Below are positions 32,901-39,907 of a DNA stretch of 64,000 nucleotides, piece after piece (the first letter of the stretch is position 1; each line of letters opens with the position of its first letter). Both the position numbers and the translations under genes were made by a program. The stretch is from Profundibacter amoris. GTDB lineage: Bacteria; Pseudomonadota; Alphaproteobacteria; Rhodobacterales; Rhodobacteraceae. The stretch lies in contig NZ_CP032125.1 in assembly GCF_003544895.1 (NCBI RefSeq), forward strand, positions 281,001 through 345,000, given 5' to 3'. The notes beneath the pieces are model-generated. The model did not search any database and was not told the DNA's origin. It was given only the letters and a program-made list of their open reading frames with translations.

Positions 32901-33147
32901 TCTCCAACGGCTCGGTAACCAGTTTCACCGCATCTTCCGCTTTCAGACCTGCAGCCTGAACGTGGATGTCCACCAGCGGCACAGAAATTTGCGGTTCTTC
33001 CTCGCGCGGCAGGCTGGAAAGGGCGATCAACCCCAAAGCAAATGCTGCCAGCATAAATAATGGCGTCAAGGGCGAGGTTATGAAACTACGGGTCAGGCGA
33101 CCGGCAATGCCCAGCGCACCTGTTTGACCGATATGACTATCATTCAT
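29935..33147 (-). CDS. RND-family efflux permease (AcrB/HAE1-like)
   Basis: 1070 residues, the full RND length. N-terminal TM helix followed by a porter domain, the central TM bundle with GILVDDAIVVIENIARHW (proton-relay Asp residues), a second porter domain and the C-terminal TM bundle with GFIALAGIIVRNSILLVDFIR. Proton-driven efflux across the inner membrane into a periplasmic adaptor. Its start overlaps the stop of the adaptor gene by 8 bp. The substrate is unknown; the SqrR/BigR-type site upstream hints at a sulfur- or redox-related signal. Confidence 0.93.
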   Translation of the reverse strand: MNDSHIGQTGALGIAGRLTRSFITSPLTPLFMLAAFALGLIALSSLPREEEPQISVPLVDIHVQAAGLKAEDAVKLVTEPLENIVKGIDQVEHVYSSTRDNQVMVTARFLVGVDAETAILRVYDKLRANMDRIPVGIPDPLVVGRGINDVAIVTLTFSPKPGQDTITANDITRIVREVNSEIAKIDDVGLTFIVGETSDALRVAPDPEKLALYGVTLQQLVGKVQGANSASPAGTVRDNGEQIAFILGETLSTPDQIGNLLLTSRDGRPVYVRDVADVTYAIDLDEVHVATLHRADNGEIERLPAVTLAIAKRAGSNAVKVAEAILEKVETLEGTLIPDTMEVEITRDYGETADEKANELLFHLGLATVSIVALVFIAIGWREAVVVAVVIPMTILMTLFASWLMGYTLNRVSLFALIFSIGILVDDAIVVIENIARHWGMKRKGQTRFSAAIEAVAEVGNPTIVATLTVVVALLPMLFVSGLMGPYMSPIPANASAAMIISFFVAVMVTPWLMMKIAGKAELHHDEDAEAGGKLGKLYVAFARPVLRYKIVSLVFLLIVVVASFGSLAALYTKDVTVKLLPFDNKSELSVVIDLPEGASVEATDAVAQQAAKIALGLDEVVSVQTYSGTAAPFNFNGLVRHYFLRQLPELGDVQINLLAKGERTRTSHEIALELRELLTAMDVPPGTNIKTVEPPPGPPVIATLLAEVYGPDAETRREAARRIRQAFEAVPYIVDVDDSFGVQPRQKRAELVADDLEFYHVQESDALDTLRMLNSQITVGYSHRSNGRQPIPIVVGRDRGDRVIDERMLATPVPTNVLPGDRGVVELGDVVRIVEERASFPIFRHNGRYAEMVMGEMAGRFEAPLYGMLAVANELDKMDWSDMEKPEISLHGMPTEEENVTLLWDGEWEVTWVTFRDMGAAFGVALLGIYILVVAQFGSFRLPLVILTPVPLTFLGIMFGHWLFNAPFSATSMIGFIALAGIIVRNSILLVDFIRNEGEGRVDLDILIAAGATRFKPILLTALAAMIGAGVILSDPIFQGLAISLLFGLATSTLLTVLVIPAIYRVFKM

Positions 33148-34102
33148 GGCTGTTCACCAGTTTATCGCCAGCAGAAACGCCGGTCAGAACTTCTTTCCAG
33201 ACTTTTTCGTCACGCATAACGGTAGCACCCAGAACGACAGCGCGGCGCATTTCTTCGCCGTTGATTTCAAGGGTAACAAAGTCAATGCCGCCATGCATGG
33301 AGACCGCCGATTCAGGGACCAGAATTGCTTTGCGCTCGCCAACAGGCAGGCGCACCGGAACGCGGCGCCCGACAAAACGGTCGTTCAGTCCCGGGACTTC
33401 TACATCGGCCAGCACCCGTCCGTTTTCGATTTGCGGATAGACCTTGGCCAATGTGCCGCTCTGGCCATCGCTCATTTCAATACTGTCGCCTTCGTGCAGG
33501 TTGGCCGCATGGCGTTCCGGTACGGACAGGCGCAGGAACGACCCGCCGCCGCCAATCACCGCAACGCTTTCCCCCGGATTGATCACCGAGCCTTTGGAGG
33601 GTGGCACCGAAAGAACCACACCGGCTTCGGGGGATAGGACCTCGCCTTCGGAAACCTGTTGTTTGATCACCAGTTGCTGGGCCTCGACTCCACGTATTTC
33701 GCCATTCAAAACATCGACTTGCGATTGTAACTGGCTAAGGCGCTGGGCTGTAATTGTGCCGCGCTTGATCAGTTCCTGACCGCGCTCCAGATCCTCGACC
33801 GCCGTTTTCAGGCGGGCGTTCAACGCAGAGATCTGGGCATCCAGTGCTTCCAGCTGGAATTCAAGTTTGTCATCTTTGATCAGGGCAACCTTTTGCCCTT
33901 CGGTTACCATGTCCCCTTCGGTTACCAGCAGTTCAATAATCGTGCCCCCGATACGCGCCCGTGCGGGCACCCTGTCACGGGTTTCGATCACACCATAGAC
34001 CGCTTTCCATTCGGTAATCGGCTGCGGGGTAAGTGTCAGGGTTTCTGCCTGAGCAATGGATGCACCAAGCAAAGTGATAATAAGAGGCAGCGAGAGTTTC
34101 AT
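33140..34102 (-). CDS. RND efflux periplasmic adaptor (membrane fusion protein)
   Basis: 320 residues. Starts with a signal peptide (MKLSLPLIITLLGASIAQA), then split lipoyl halves around a helical hairpin (ALDAQISALNARLKTAVEDL), and beta-barrel and membrane-proximal domains. First gene of the efflux operon, directly upstream of the RND permease. The hairpin is short, as in the heavy-metal/small-molecule adaptor subgroups. No outer-membrane factor gene is in the operon. Confidence 0.9.
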   Translation of the reverse strand: MKLSLPLIITLLGASIAQAETLTLTPQPITEWKAVYGVIETRDRVPARARIGGTIIELLVTEGDMVTEGQKVALIKDDKLEFQLEALDAQISALNARLKTAVEDLERGQELIKRGTITAQRLSQLQSQVDVLNGEIRGVEAQQLVIKQQVSEGEVLSPEAGVVLSVPPSKGSVINPGESVAVIGGGGSFLRLSVPERHAANLHEGDSIEMSDGQSGTLAKVYPQIENGRVLADVEVPGLNDRFVGRRVPVRLPVGERKAILVPESAVSMHGGIDFVTLEINGEEMRRAVVLGATVMRDEKVWKEVLTGVSAGDKLVNSHE

Positions 34103-34188
34103 TTCCGGTGTCCTTTTGCCAGTGCTTAAGACAGATCAATCCTATCTTGCGTTAGCCGAGCCCATTTTGGAAGGGGTGAATCTTTAAC

Positions 34189-34208
34189 ATATTCGTAATA
34201 GCGAATAT
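34189..34208. promoter_or_regulatory. SqrR/BigR-type operator upstream of the RND operon
   Basis: ATATTCG-TAATAG-CGAATAT is a perfect 7-bp inverted repeat. It contains ATTC-N8-GAAT, the recognition pattern I know for the persulfide-sensing ArsR-family repressors SqrR/BigR. It lies 87 bp upstream of the adaptor start. No SqrR/BigR gene is in the window, so the repressor would act in trans. Confidence 0.6.
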
Positions 34209-34297
34209 GAATAGCGGACAAGAATTGTCAAGTAAACCCCGCAATTGGCAGGTGCGGCGAAAAATCCAACAAGAGAGACGATTAGTTTCGCGTCAGA

Positions 34298-35338
34298 TCA
34301 AATCCAACCCTGAAGATTGGAATCAATTAGAGTTTTCAACATGTTGATCGAATCTGTGCTATCGTTCAGGCAGGGGATAACAGAGCAGTTTACCCCGCCC
34401 GCCTTTAGAAAAGCATCTACGGCACGGATGTGCAGTTCTTCCAGTGTTTCGATGCAGTCCGTGGCAAAACCCGGGGCAATAATTGTCAGGTTTTTAATCC
34501 CGTCACGGGCCAGCCCCACGGCTGTTTCCTCGGTATCAGGTGTTAACCATTCAGTCCGGCCCGATCGCGATTGATAGGTTAGTAGCAGTTTCCAGTCAGG
34601 GAACCCCAGTTCCTCGCGTAGCATGGCGACGGTGGCTTCGCATTGATCCTGATAGGGATCCCCCTTTTTGATGAAGTCCACAGGCAGCCCATGCAAGGAT
34701 GCAATAGTGACCTCGGGTTCCCAATCCAGCGTCGCATGATGGGCACGGATACTATCGGCCAGCGCCTTGATGTGGGCGGGATGGTCGTAATAGGGGGCAA
34801 CGCTGCGGATCGTGGGCTGATGGCGCATGGTTTTCAAAACGTCGAACACGTTGTCCAATGCCGTGCCGGTCGTGGCGCCGCTGTATTGCGGATAAAGCGG
34901 GAACAGCAGGATGCGGTCACAGCCCTTATCGGTCAGCCGTTGTAAAACATCGTCAATAGAGGGTTTGCCATAGCGCATGGCCCAGTCGACCACGACATTC
35001 GCTTTGCCCCCGAACATTTTCGCCAGTGCCGCCGCTTGCGAGCGGGTTACAGTTTTCAGCGGGGATTCATCCAGTTCGCGGTTCCAGATCAGATCATAGG
35101 CCCGCCCGCTGGTTTTTGGCCGTTTGCGCAGGATAATCCCGTTCAGCACCAGCCACCAGACCGGCCCGCTGGATTCGACCACACGTTTGTCGGACAGAAA
35201 CTGTTTCAGGTACCGGCGCATCGAACGATAGTCCGTTGCCTCGGGGGTGCCCAGATTGATCAGCAGGATACCGGTCTTGCCGGTATCAGCCAAAGCTAAG
35301 GACTTTGAATTTGTTTTTAGATGGATGCTGGATTGCAT
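34298..35338 (-). CDS. hemH: Ferrochelatase HemH
   Basis: About 346 residues from the ATG at 35338; ATGs at 35344 and 35356 are close alternatives, and the frame stays open to 35701 only because it runs through the regulator gene. GKTGILLINLGTPEATD is the typical N-terminus, LLFPLYPQYSGATTGT the core block and LHGLPVDFIKKGDPY carries the active-site His. It inserts Fe2+ into protoporphyrin IX. The gene overlaps the 3' end of the FNR-type regulator by about 50 bp, suggesting co-transcription and linking heme supply to the respiratory island. Confidence 0.92.
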   Translation of the reverse strand: MQSSIHLKTNSKSLALADTGKTGILLINLGTPEATDYRSMRRYLKQFLSDKRVVESSGPVWWLVLNGIILRKRPKTSGRAYDLIWNRELDESPLKTVTRSQAAALAKMFGGKANVVVDWAMRYGKPSIDDVLQRLTDKGCDRILLFPLYPQYSGATTGTALDNVFDVLKTMRHQPTIRSVAPYYDHPAHIKALADSIRAHHATLDWEPEVTIASLHGLPVDFIKKGDPYQDQCEATVAMLREELGFPDWKLLLTYQSRSGRTEWLTPDTEETAVGLARDGIKNLTIIAPGFATDCIETLEELHIRAVDAFLKAGGVNCSVIPCLNDSTDSINMLKTLIDSNLQGWI

Positions 35339-36053
35339 CTGCATTTCTGTCACCATTCGCAATGCGTCGCAGGATCGGGGCCTTAAGTAGGCGGATGTTC
35401 GAGATGCCGTTGAATTTGATAATCCCGCGCTCCTCAAGATCTTTGAAACAACGGCTGACGGTTTCGGGCTGCATCCCCAGATACTCGGCCAGATCAACAC
35501 GGCGCACCGGAATGACCACACTGTTTTCCGACAGGGTAATGGTCTGGCGGCGTTTGCACTCGAATATGAACGATGCCAGCTTTTCCAGTGCGTGTTTCTT
35601 GGCCAGATCGGCCGAGTGGTCAATCGCGCGGTATGTCTGTTTACGCAGATTATCCCAGACAACGCGCTGGGCGCTGGTGTTCTTTTCGATGATGGATTCA
35701 AACGCGGCAGTTGACAGGCGGCACAGGTTGACCTTGTTCAGCGCAATCAGATGGCCGCGGTTGCGGCTGGATATGCCGCGCATGTCGATGATATCGCCCT
35801 GCATGAAAAATGCGGCAATGGTTTTGCGGCCGTCCTCCAGCAGATGTTGCAGGCTAATGACGCCGGATGAAATGGCAATGATCGGCCACATAAGCAATTC
35901 TTCGGTGTCAATGCTTTCGCCCCGTTTCAGGGTGGCGGTGCGGGATTTGTTGCTCAGGCTGTCCAGCTCGTCAGACGTGATTTGCGCGCATAGGCTGCCG
36001 GCTTCGGTATAGAGCGTACAGTTCTGGCATTTAACGGCGGGAAGGGTGCTCAT
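35286..36053 (-). CDS. FNR-type Crp/Fnr-family oxygen-responsive regulator
   Basis: 255 residues. The N-terminus has Cys9, Cys12 and Cys22 (CX2CX9C), and a fourth Cys (about 111, in NLCRLS) sits at the place of FNR Cys122; these are the ligands of the oxygen-labile 4Fe-4S cluster in FNR. A cyclic-nucleotide-binding-like domain, long dimer helix and HTH (RVDLAEYLGMQPETVSRCFKDL) follow, with Glu-x2-Ser-Arg as in FNR recognition of TTGAT. Three matching boxes precede the gene blocks at 36.7, 42.3 and 48.1 kb, so this protein is the likely activator of the cluster. Confidence 0.9.
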   Translation of the reverse strand: MSTLPAVKCQNCTLYTEAGSLCAQITSDELDSLSNKSRTATLKRGESIDTEELLMWPIIAISSGVISLQHLLEDGRKTIAAFFMQGDIIDMRGISSRNRGHLIALNKVNLCRLSTAAFESIIEKNTSAQRVVWDNLRKQTYRAIDHSADLAKKHALEKLASFIFECKRRQTITLSENSVVIPVRRVDLAEYLGMQPETVSRCFKDLEERGIIKFNGISNIRLLKAPILRRIANGDRNADAIQHPSKNKFKVLSFG

Positions 36054-36275
36054 TTTCGGTATGTATCCTTACACATTCAGCGGCTTTCAGGACGTGCCTG
36101 GCCACCAATTTCAGCTTTGGACCCTAGAGGCGGGATGTTTCGCCAAGATTTTGAAACCGTTACATTGCATTGCGAGATGTAAAGAATTGTAACAATTGCA
36201 GGGCTGCGCTGGCGTATTGCGGGTGGATTTGTGAAACAGCATCCACTGCATTAGCTCACAGCCAGGGGAATGGAT

Positions 36276-36578
36276 ATGCACCGGATTCTGATTGTCTTTG
36301 CTTTGACCGCTGCAATTATGCTGTTCATTTTCAACAGCGCCGACTGGTATGCAAACAAATCCGCCTTGCCAAGGTTTTGTGAAAAACCGGCGCAAACTGT
36401 TGCGATTGTTGAGGAAATACTGACAAGCCCAACGCCGGGCGAAGGCAAAGAACGCCGCCCCTATATCATCGCGGCCAAGCTGATATTCCTGGTGCCCCGC
36501 GAAGAAGACGAGCCAATGCCCGATTATATGACCCGCCTGCGCAGCCGGATTTCGCAATCCTGCGGAGTGGCGTTTTAG
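36276..36578 (+). CDS. Small single-TM protein, unknown
   Basis: About 100 residues from the ATG at 36276, which has AGGGGA 6 nt upstream (the ATG at 36270 directly abuts it). One N-terminal TM helix (ILIVFALTAAIMLFIF), then a probably periplasmic domain with two Cys residues and a Pro/Glu-rich middle. I recognise no family. It diverges from the FNR-type gene and precedes the first FNR box, so it is probably transcribed separately from the cytochrome genes. Confidence 0.6.
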   Translation: MHRILIVFALTAAIMLFIFNSADWYANKSALPRFCEKPAQTVAIVEEILTSPTPGEGKERRPYIIAAKLIFLVPREEDEPMPDYMTRLRSRISQSCGVAF

Positions 36579-36608
36579 GGCGTGGCGCTTCCACAAAACA
36601 CCCGAACC

Positions 36609-36622
36609 TTGATGGCCATCAA
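36609..36622. promoter_or_regulatory. Perfect FNR box upstream of the CydA-like operon
   Basis: TTGAT-GGCC-ATCAA matches the FNR consensus TTGAT-N4-ATCAA in all ten defined positions. It lies 78 bp upstream of the first microprotein start (36701), a suitable distance for activation of that transcript. Confidence 0.85.
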
Positions 36623-36700
36623 TTACAGAAAAACCTGACTGTGCTGTTCTGTAGCGACCTATGGAATGCGCGGGTCGCGTGAATGGAAACGGCAGGGAAC

Positions 36701-36826
36701 ATGTCTGGAAAGAACGAAAACACACTGTTGGGCAAGCTGGTTTTTACACTGACCGCTGTCGCTATGCTGTATTTTTTCTGGTGGTTGCTGCTGTACGACC
36801 ACGGGATCGTTTCGATCCATCACTAG
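36701..36826 (+). CDS. 41-residue single-TM microprotein upstream of CydA-like gene
   Basis: Encodes MSGKNENTLLGKLVFTLTAV followed by AMLYFFWWLLLYDHGIVSIHH and a stop. A short polar N-terminus, one hydrophobic helix and a His-rich C-terminus. The ATG follows AGGGAAC. It lies directly downstream of the FNR box and 37 bp before a second microprotein. Size and position recall CydX-type small subunits of bd oxidases, but I see no sequence proof of homology. Confidence 0.65.
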   Translation: MSGKNENTLLGKLVFTLTAVAMLYFFWWLLLYDHGIVSIHH

Positions 36827-36863
36827 CGCGCGCTGACGGCAAAAGAACAATAAGGAAGTCCGT

Positions 36864-36992
36864 ATGTTGGGAAACAAGTGGCTGGTATTTGTGGTGGCTC
36901 TGGTTGTCTGGGTTGCTGTTTTCTACTTCATCGACAAATCGATCATGGAAGGTCAGGGGCTGCCGGTCGGCGCTGACCTGATGCCGGTTTAG
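36864..36992 (+). CDS. 42-residue single-TM microprotein upstream of CydA-like gene
   Basis: Encodes MLGNKWLVFVVALVVWVAVF, then YFIDKSIMEGQGLPVGADLMPV. AAGGAAG lies 5 nt upstream of the ATG. One TM helix and a short, probably periplasmic tail. It ends 12 bp before the CydA-like gene, so the two microproteins and that gene are surely co-transcribed. A structural subunit of the quinol-oxidising complex is the most likely role. Confidence 0.68.
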   Translation: MLGNKWLVFVVALVVWVAVFYFIDKSIMEGQGLPVGADLMPV

Positions 36993-37004
36993 GGGGCTTT
37001 TGCT

Positions 37005-38762
37005 ATGAAACTTTCTCATATGCTGGCCCTGTTTGCCGCCTTTGTTCTGCTTGCTTCGCCCGATCTGGTCTTTGCGGCTGCCGACGAGGCGGCCGCAGTT
37101 CTTGAAGGCGCACCGAAACCCTCGCGGCTGGATTATCCGCTGATCGGCGGTGTTAGCGGCCGCACGGTTGTCTGGAGTGCCGCGCAAATGCATCTGTTCC
37201 TTGCGGCCTTCGTTCTGGCGGTGCCACTGTTCGCTATTGCCACCGAATTCATGAGCGTTGTCACCGGCGATGACCGCTTTGACAATATGGCGCGCGAATT
37301 TATGAAAATCACCATGGCCGCCTATTCGTTGACTGCTTTGGTTGGCGGCGGCCTGTTGCTGTCGCTGCTGGTGTTCTACCCGCATTTGATGGGCTATTTG
37401 GTCAAGGTATTTCGCGGGCAGATGTTGATCTATGCGATGCTGTTCGGGCTGGAATCCATCACGCTCTATGTCTATTTTTATTCATGGGATGCCCTGCGGC
37501 GCGGCAATCGCAAGTGGTATCATATGTCGATCGGCCTGTTGCTGAACACTGTTGGCCTGACGCTGATGTTTATCGCCAACGCTTGGGTTAGTTTTATGAT
37601 GTCGCCCGCTGGTGTTGACCCGACCGGCGCCGTCACCGGCACGGTATGGGAGGCCACGCGCAACCCGCTGTGGAACCCGCTGAACTTGCACCGTTTCCTT
37701 GCCAATATCGCTTATGGCGGCGCGATTGTGGGGGGCTATGCCGCTTACATGTTCCTGGCCGAAAAAGACCCCGAGAAGAAAGCGCATTACGACTGGATGG
37801 GCTATACCTCGAACTTTATTGCCATCCTTGGGTTCATCCCGCTGCCGTTCGCCGGTTACTGGCTGATGGCCGAGATTTACGCCTATTCCCAGCAAATGGG
37901 GATCACCGCAATGGGCGGGATTCTGGCGTGGCTGTTCATCATTCAGGCTGTGCTGATCGGCACGATCATGCTGGCGGCGAACTATTACCTGTGGTCGGGC
38001 CTGATGCGTACGGATCGCGGGGCGCAATATGCGAAATATGTGAAATATATCGCGGTGGTGATTGTTGGCGGTTTCCTTGTCTGGCTGACGCCGCACACGT
38101 TGATCCTGACAGCTAATGAAATCCAGAACCTTGGCGGCACGCACCATAAAATCCTTGGTCCGCTGGGGATCATGCCCGCCAAAAACACCGCTGTGAACCT
38201 GATGCTGGTCTTTACCTTCATGTCGTTTCAGTTGTTTTATCGTTCGTCCCGTATTCCGACGGTCAGCTGGGCCAAATCCGGCAATATGATTGTGGTCGCA
38301 CTGTATGTTGTCGGCATTATCAACATCGTTGGCGCGGGCATCTACGGCTATATCACCCCGACGGTTTACAAGGTCGGTGCCTCGGTGCCGCAGGTGGTCA
38401 GCACGCTGACCATCATCATCGGCTCGGTTATTATCGACGTGTTCATGCTGCGCGGGGCCAAGGCCGAAAAGGTGCATTGGGGCCGCATGACCGAGCGGTC
38501 GCAATATGCGCTGTTCGTGCTGCCGGTGGCCTTTACATGGCTGATGGGCTTGATGGGTTATATCCGCTCATCGCTGCGCACAAACTGGCATGTCTATACC
38601 ATCATGAAAGACAACTCGCCTGAAAACTATATCCCGACGCTGGGGGATGCGGGCAACGTGATCACCGCGATCACCCTTGGGTTCATGGCGATTATGGTCT
38701 TTGTGTTCTGGCTGTCACGGCTTGGCCAGACCAAGCAAAAGGGAACGGAGGACGCAGCATGA
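37005..38762 (+). CDS. CydA-like cytochrome bd-type quinol oxidase subunit I homologue
   Basis: 585 residues with a cleavable signal (MKLSHMLALFAAFVLLAS) and about 12-13 TM helices. The bd-type core is recognisable: QMHLFLAAFVLAVPLF, and LFGLESITLYVYFYSWDAL matching the E. coli CydA segment around Glu107. The residue matching CydA Glu99 appears to be Ile, I find no GRQPW Q-loop, and there is no CydB gene. That argues against a normal oxygen reductase and for a divergent CydA-like quinol dehydrogenase passing electrons to the cytochromes c encoded next. ATGA overlap with the following gene. Confidence 0.8.
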   Translation: MKLSHMLALFAAFVLLASPDLVFAAADEAAAVLEGAPKPSRLDYPLIGGVSGRTVVWSAAQMHLFLAAFVLAVPLFAIATEFMSVVTGDDRFDNMAREFMKITMAAYSLTALVGGGLLLSLLVFYPHLMGYLVKVFRGQMLIYAMLFGLESITLYVYFYSWDALRRGNRKWYHMSIGLLLNTVGLTLMFIANAWVSFMMSPAGVDPTGAVTGTVWEATRNPLWNPLNLHRFLANIAYGGAIVGGYAAYMFLAEKDPEKKAHYDWMGYTSNFIAILGFIPLPFAGYWLMAEIYAYSQQMGITAMGGILAWLFIIQAVLIGTIMLAANYYLWSGLMRTDRGAQYAKYVKYIAVVIVGGFLVWLTPHTLILTANEIQNLGGTHHKILGPLGIMPAKNTAVNLMLVFTFMSFQLFYRSSRIPTVSWAKSGNMIVVALYVVGIINIVGAGIYGYITPTVYKVGASVPQVVSTLTIIIGSVIIDVFMLRGAKAEKVHWGRMTERSQYALFVLPVAFTWLMGLMGYIRSSLRTNWHVYTIMKDNSPENYIPTLGDAGNVITAITLGFMAIMVFVFWLSRLGQTKQKGTEDAA

Positions 38763-39898
38763 CTTTCCTTCGCGTTATCGGTTTCAGTGTTCTGCTGCTG
38801 CTGGGGTATATGGGGTTCGCCCATATGTTGCCACAGGTGGTGCCCGATACATCCGAACCGGTCGAGGTTTCGACCGAAGGTTTGGATATGGACGGGATGA
38901 TCGCCCTTGGCGAAAGTATCTTCAAAGGCAAGGGTACCTGCACCCTGTGTCACAACGGCATGGGCCGCGCGCCCGACACGCTGGAAATGGACATGGCCGC
39001 GACATATCCTTCCCGTCTGGCTGATCCGCGTTACAAAGGTGTAGCGGCTGGCAAGGAAGGGGCCAAAGCGATCGAGGATTATATCCTTGAATCGATGAAA
39101 GATCCCTCGACCTTTGTTGTCGAAGGCTTTGGTAAAAAAGGCACCAACGATACAGAATCGCCGATGCCAACCGTGGACAAGGCGCCGATCGAATTGACGG
39201 TTGTTGAAATGAATGCCGTCACAGCATTCTTGCAGGACCTTGCCGGACTGGACCCAACGGTTCCTTTGCCCAGCGCTGATGACGCGCCGGTGGCAGAAGA
39301 ACCCGCCGCAGATGGTGCTGAACCCGCGCCATTACTGACATCCGGCGAAGCGATCATTGACGAATACGGCTGCGCTTCGTGTCACGATCTGGGTGGAAGC
39401 GGTGCCGACATTGGCCCGTCGCTGAATGGCATTGGTAACCGGATGGACCGCGCCACGGTGATCGAGGCCATCATTGATCCGAACGCTGTTATCGCCAAAG
39501 GCTATGATGCCGACTTTATGCCGGATGATTTTGGCGAAGCGTTGCGGGGTTCGGAGCTGTTGGTTCTGACCGATTATCTGTTGGCATTGCCCGATGCGGC
39601 CCCTGCAGCCGCTGACGACGACGAAGAACCTCTGGCCACAACGGGTCTAGAATCCATCGACAAATTCGGATGCGCCGGTTGCCACGATCTGGACGGCTCC
39701 GAAGCAGACATCGGCCCGAAACTGAACGGGATTGGCACACGGATGTCAGCGGACGAAGTAAAAGCCGCCATCATTGATCCGAACGCAACCATCGCCGAAG
39801 GGTTCGAGGCTGAAATGATGCCGGATGATTTTGCCGACCAGATGGATGACAGCGAACTGTCTCTGATTGTCGATTACCTGATGAACCTGCCTGAATAA
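38759..39898 (+). CDS. Membrane-anchored tri-heme cytochrome c
   Basis: 379 residues with an uncleaved N-terminal TM anchor (VIGFSVLLLLGYMGFAHML). Three CXXCH sites: CTLCH (61), CASCH (205) and CAGCH (305). The second and third domains are near-duplicates of each other (YGCASCHDLGGSGADIGPSL versus FGCAGCHDLDGSEADIGPKL), separated by acidic Ala/Glu/Asp linkers; each has a Met-rich distal motif (FMPDDF, MMPDDF) for the sixth heme ligand. Co-translated with the CydA-like gene (ATGA), so it is the likely electron acceptor of that protein in the periplasm. Confidence 0.9.
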   Translation: MTFLRVIGFSVLLLLGYMGFAHMLPQVVPDTSEPVEVSTEGLDMDGMIALGESIFKGKGTCTLCHNGMGRAPDTLEMDMAATYPSRLADPRYKGVAAGKEGAKAIEDYILESMKDPSTFVVEGFGKKGTNDTESPMPTVDKAPIELTVVEMNAVTAFLQDLAGLDPTVPLPSADDAPVAEEPAADGAEPAPLLTSGEAIIDEYGCASCHDLGGSGADIGPSLNGIGNRMDRATVIEAIIDPNAVIAKGYDADFMPDDFGEALRGSELLVLTDYLLALPDAAPAAADDDEEPLATTGLESIDKFGCAGCHDLDGSEADIGPKLNGIGTRMSADEVKAAIIDPNATIAEGFEAEMMPDDFADQMDDSELSLIVDYLMNLPE

Positions 39899-39907
39899 GG
39901 GATGAAT

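Noticed and set aside
35339..35701. N-terminal extension of the ferrochelatase frame
   Set aside because: It reads through the FNR-type regulator on the same strand in another frame; the ferrochelatase fold starts near 35300.
37005..38762. Ordinary cytochrome bd oxidase
   Set aside because: No CydB, the Glu99 equivalent is Ile and the Q-loop is not seen.
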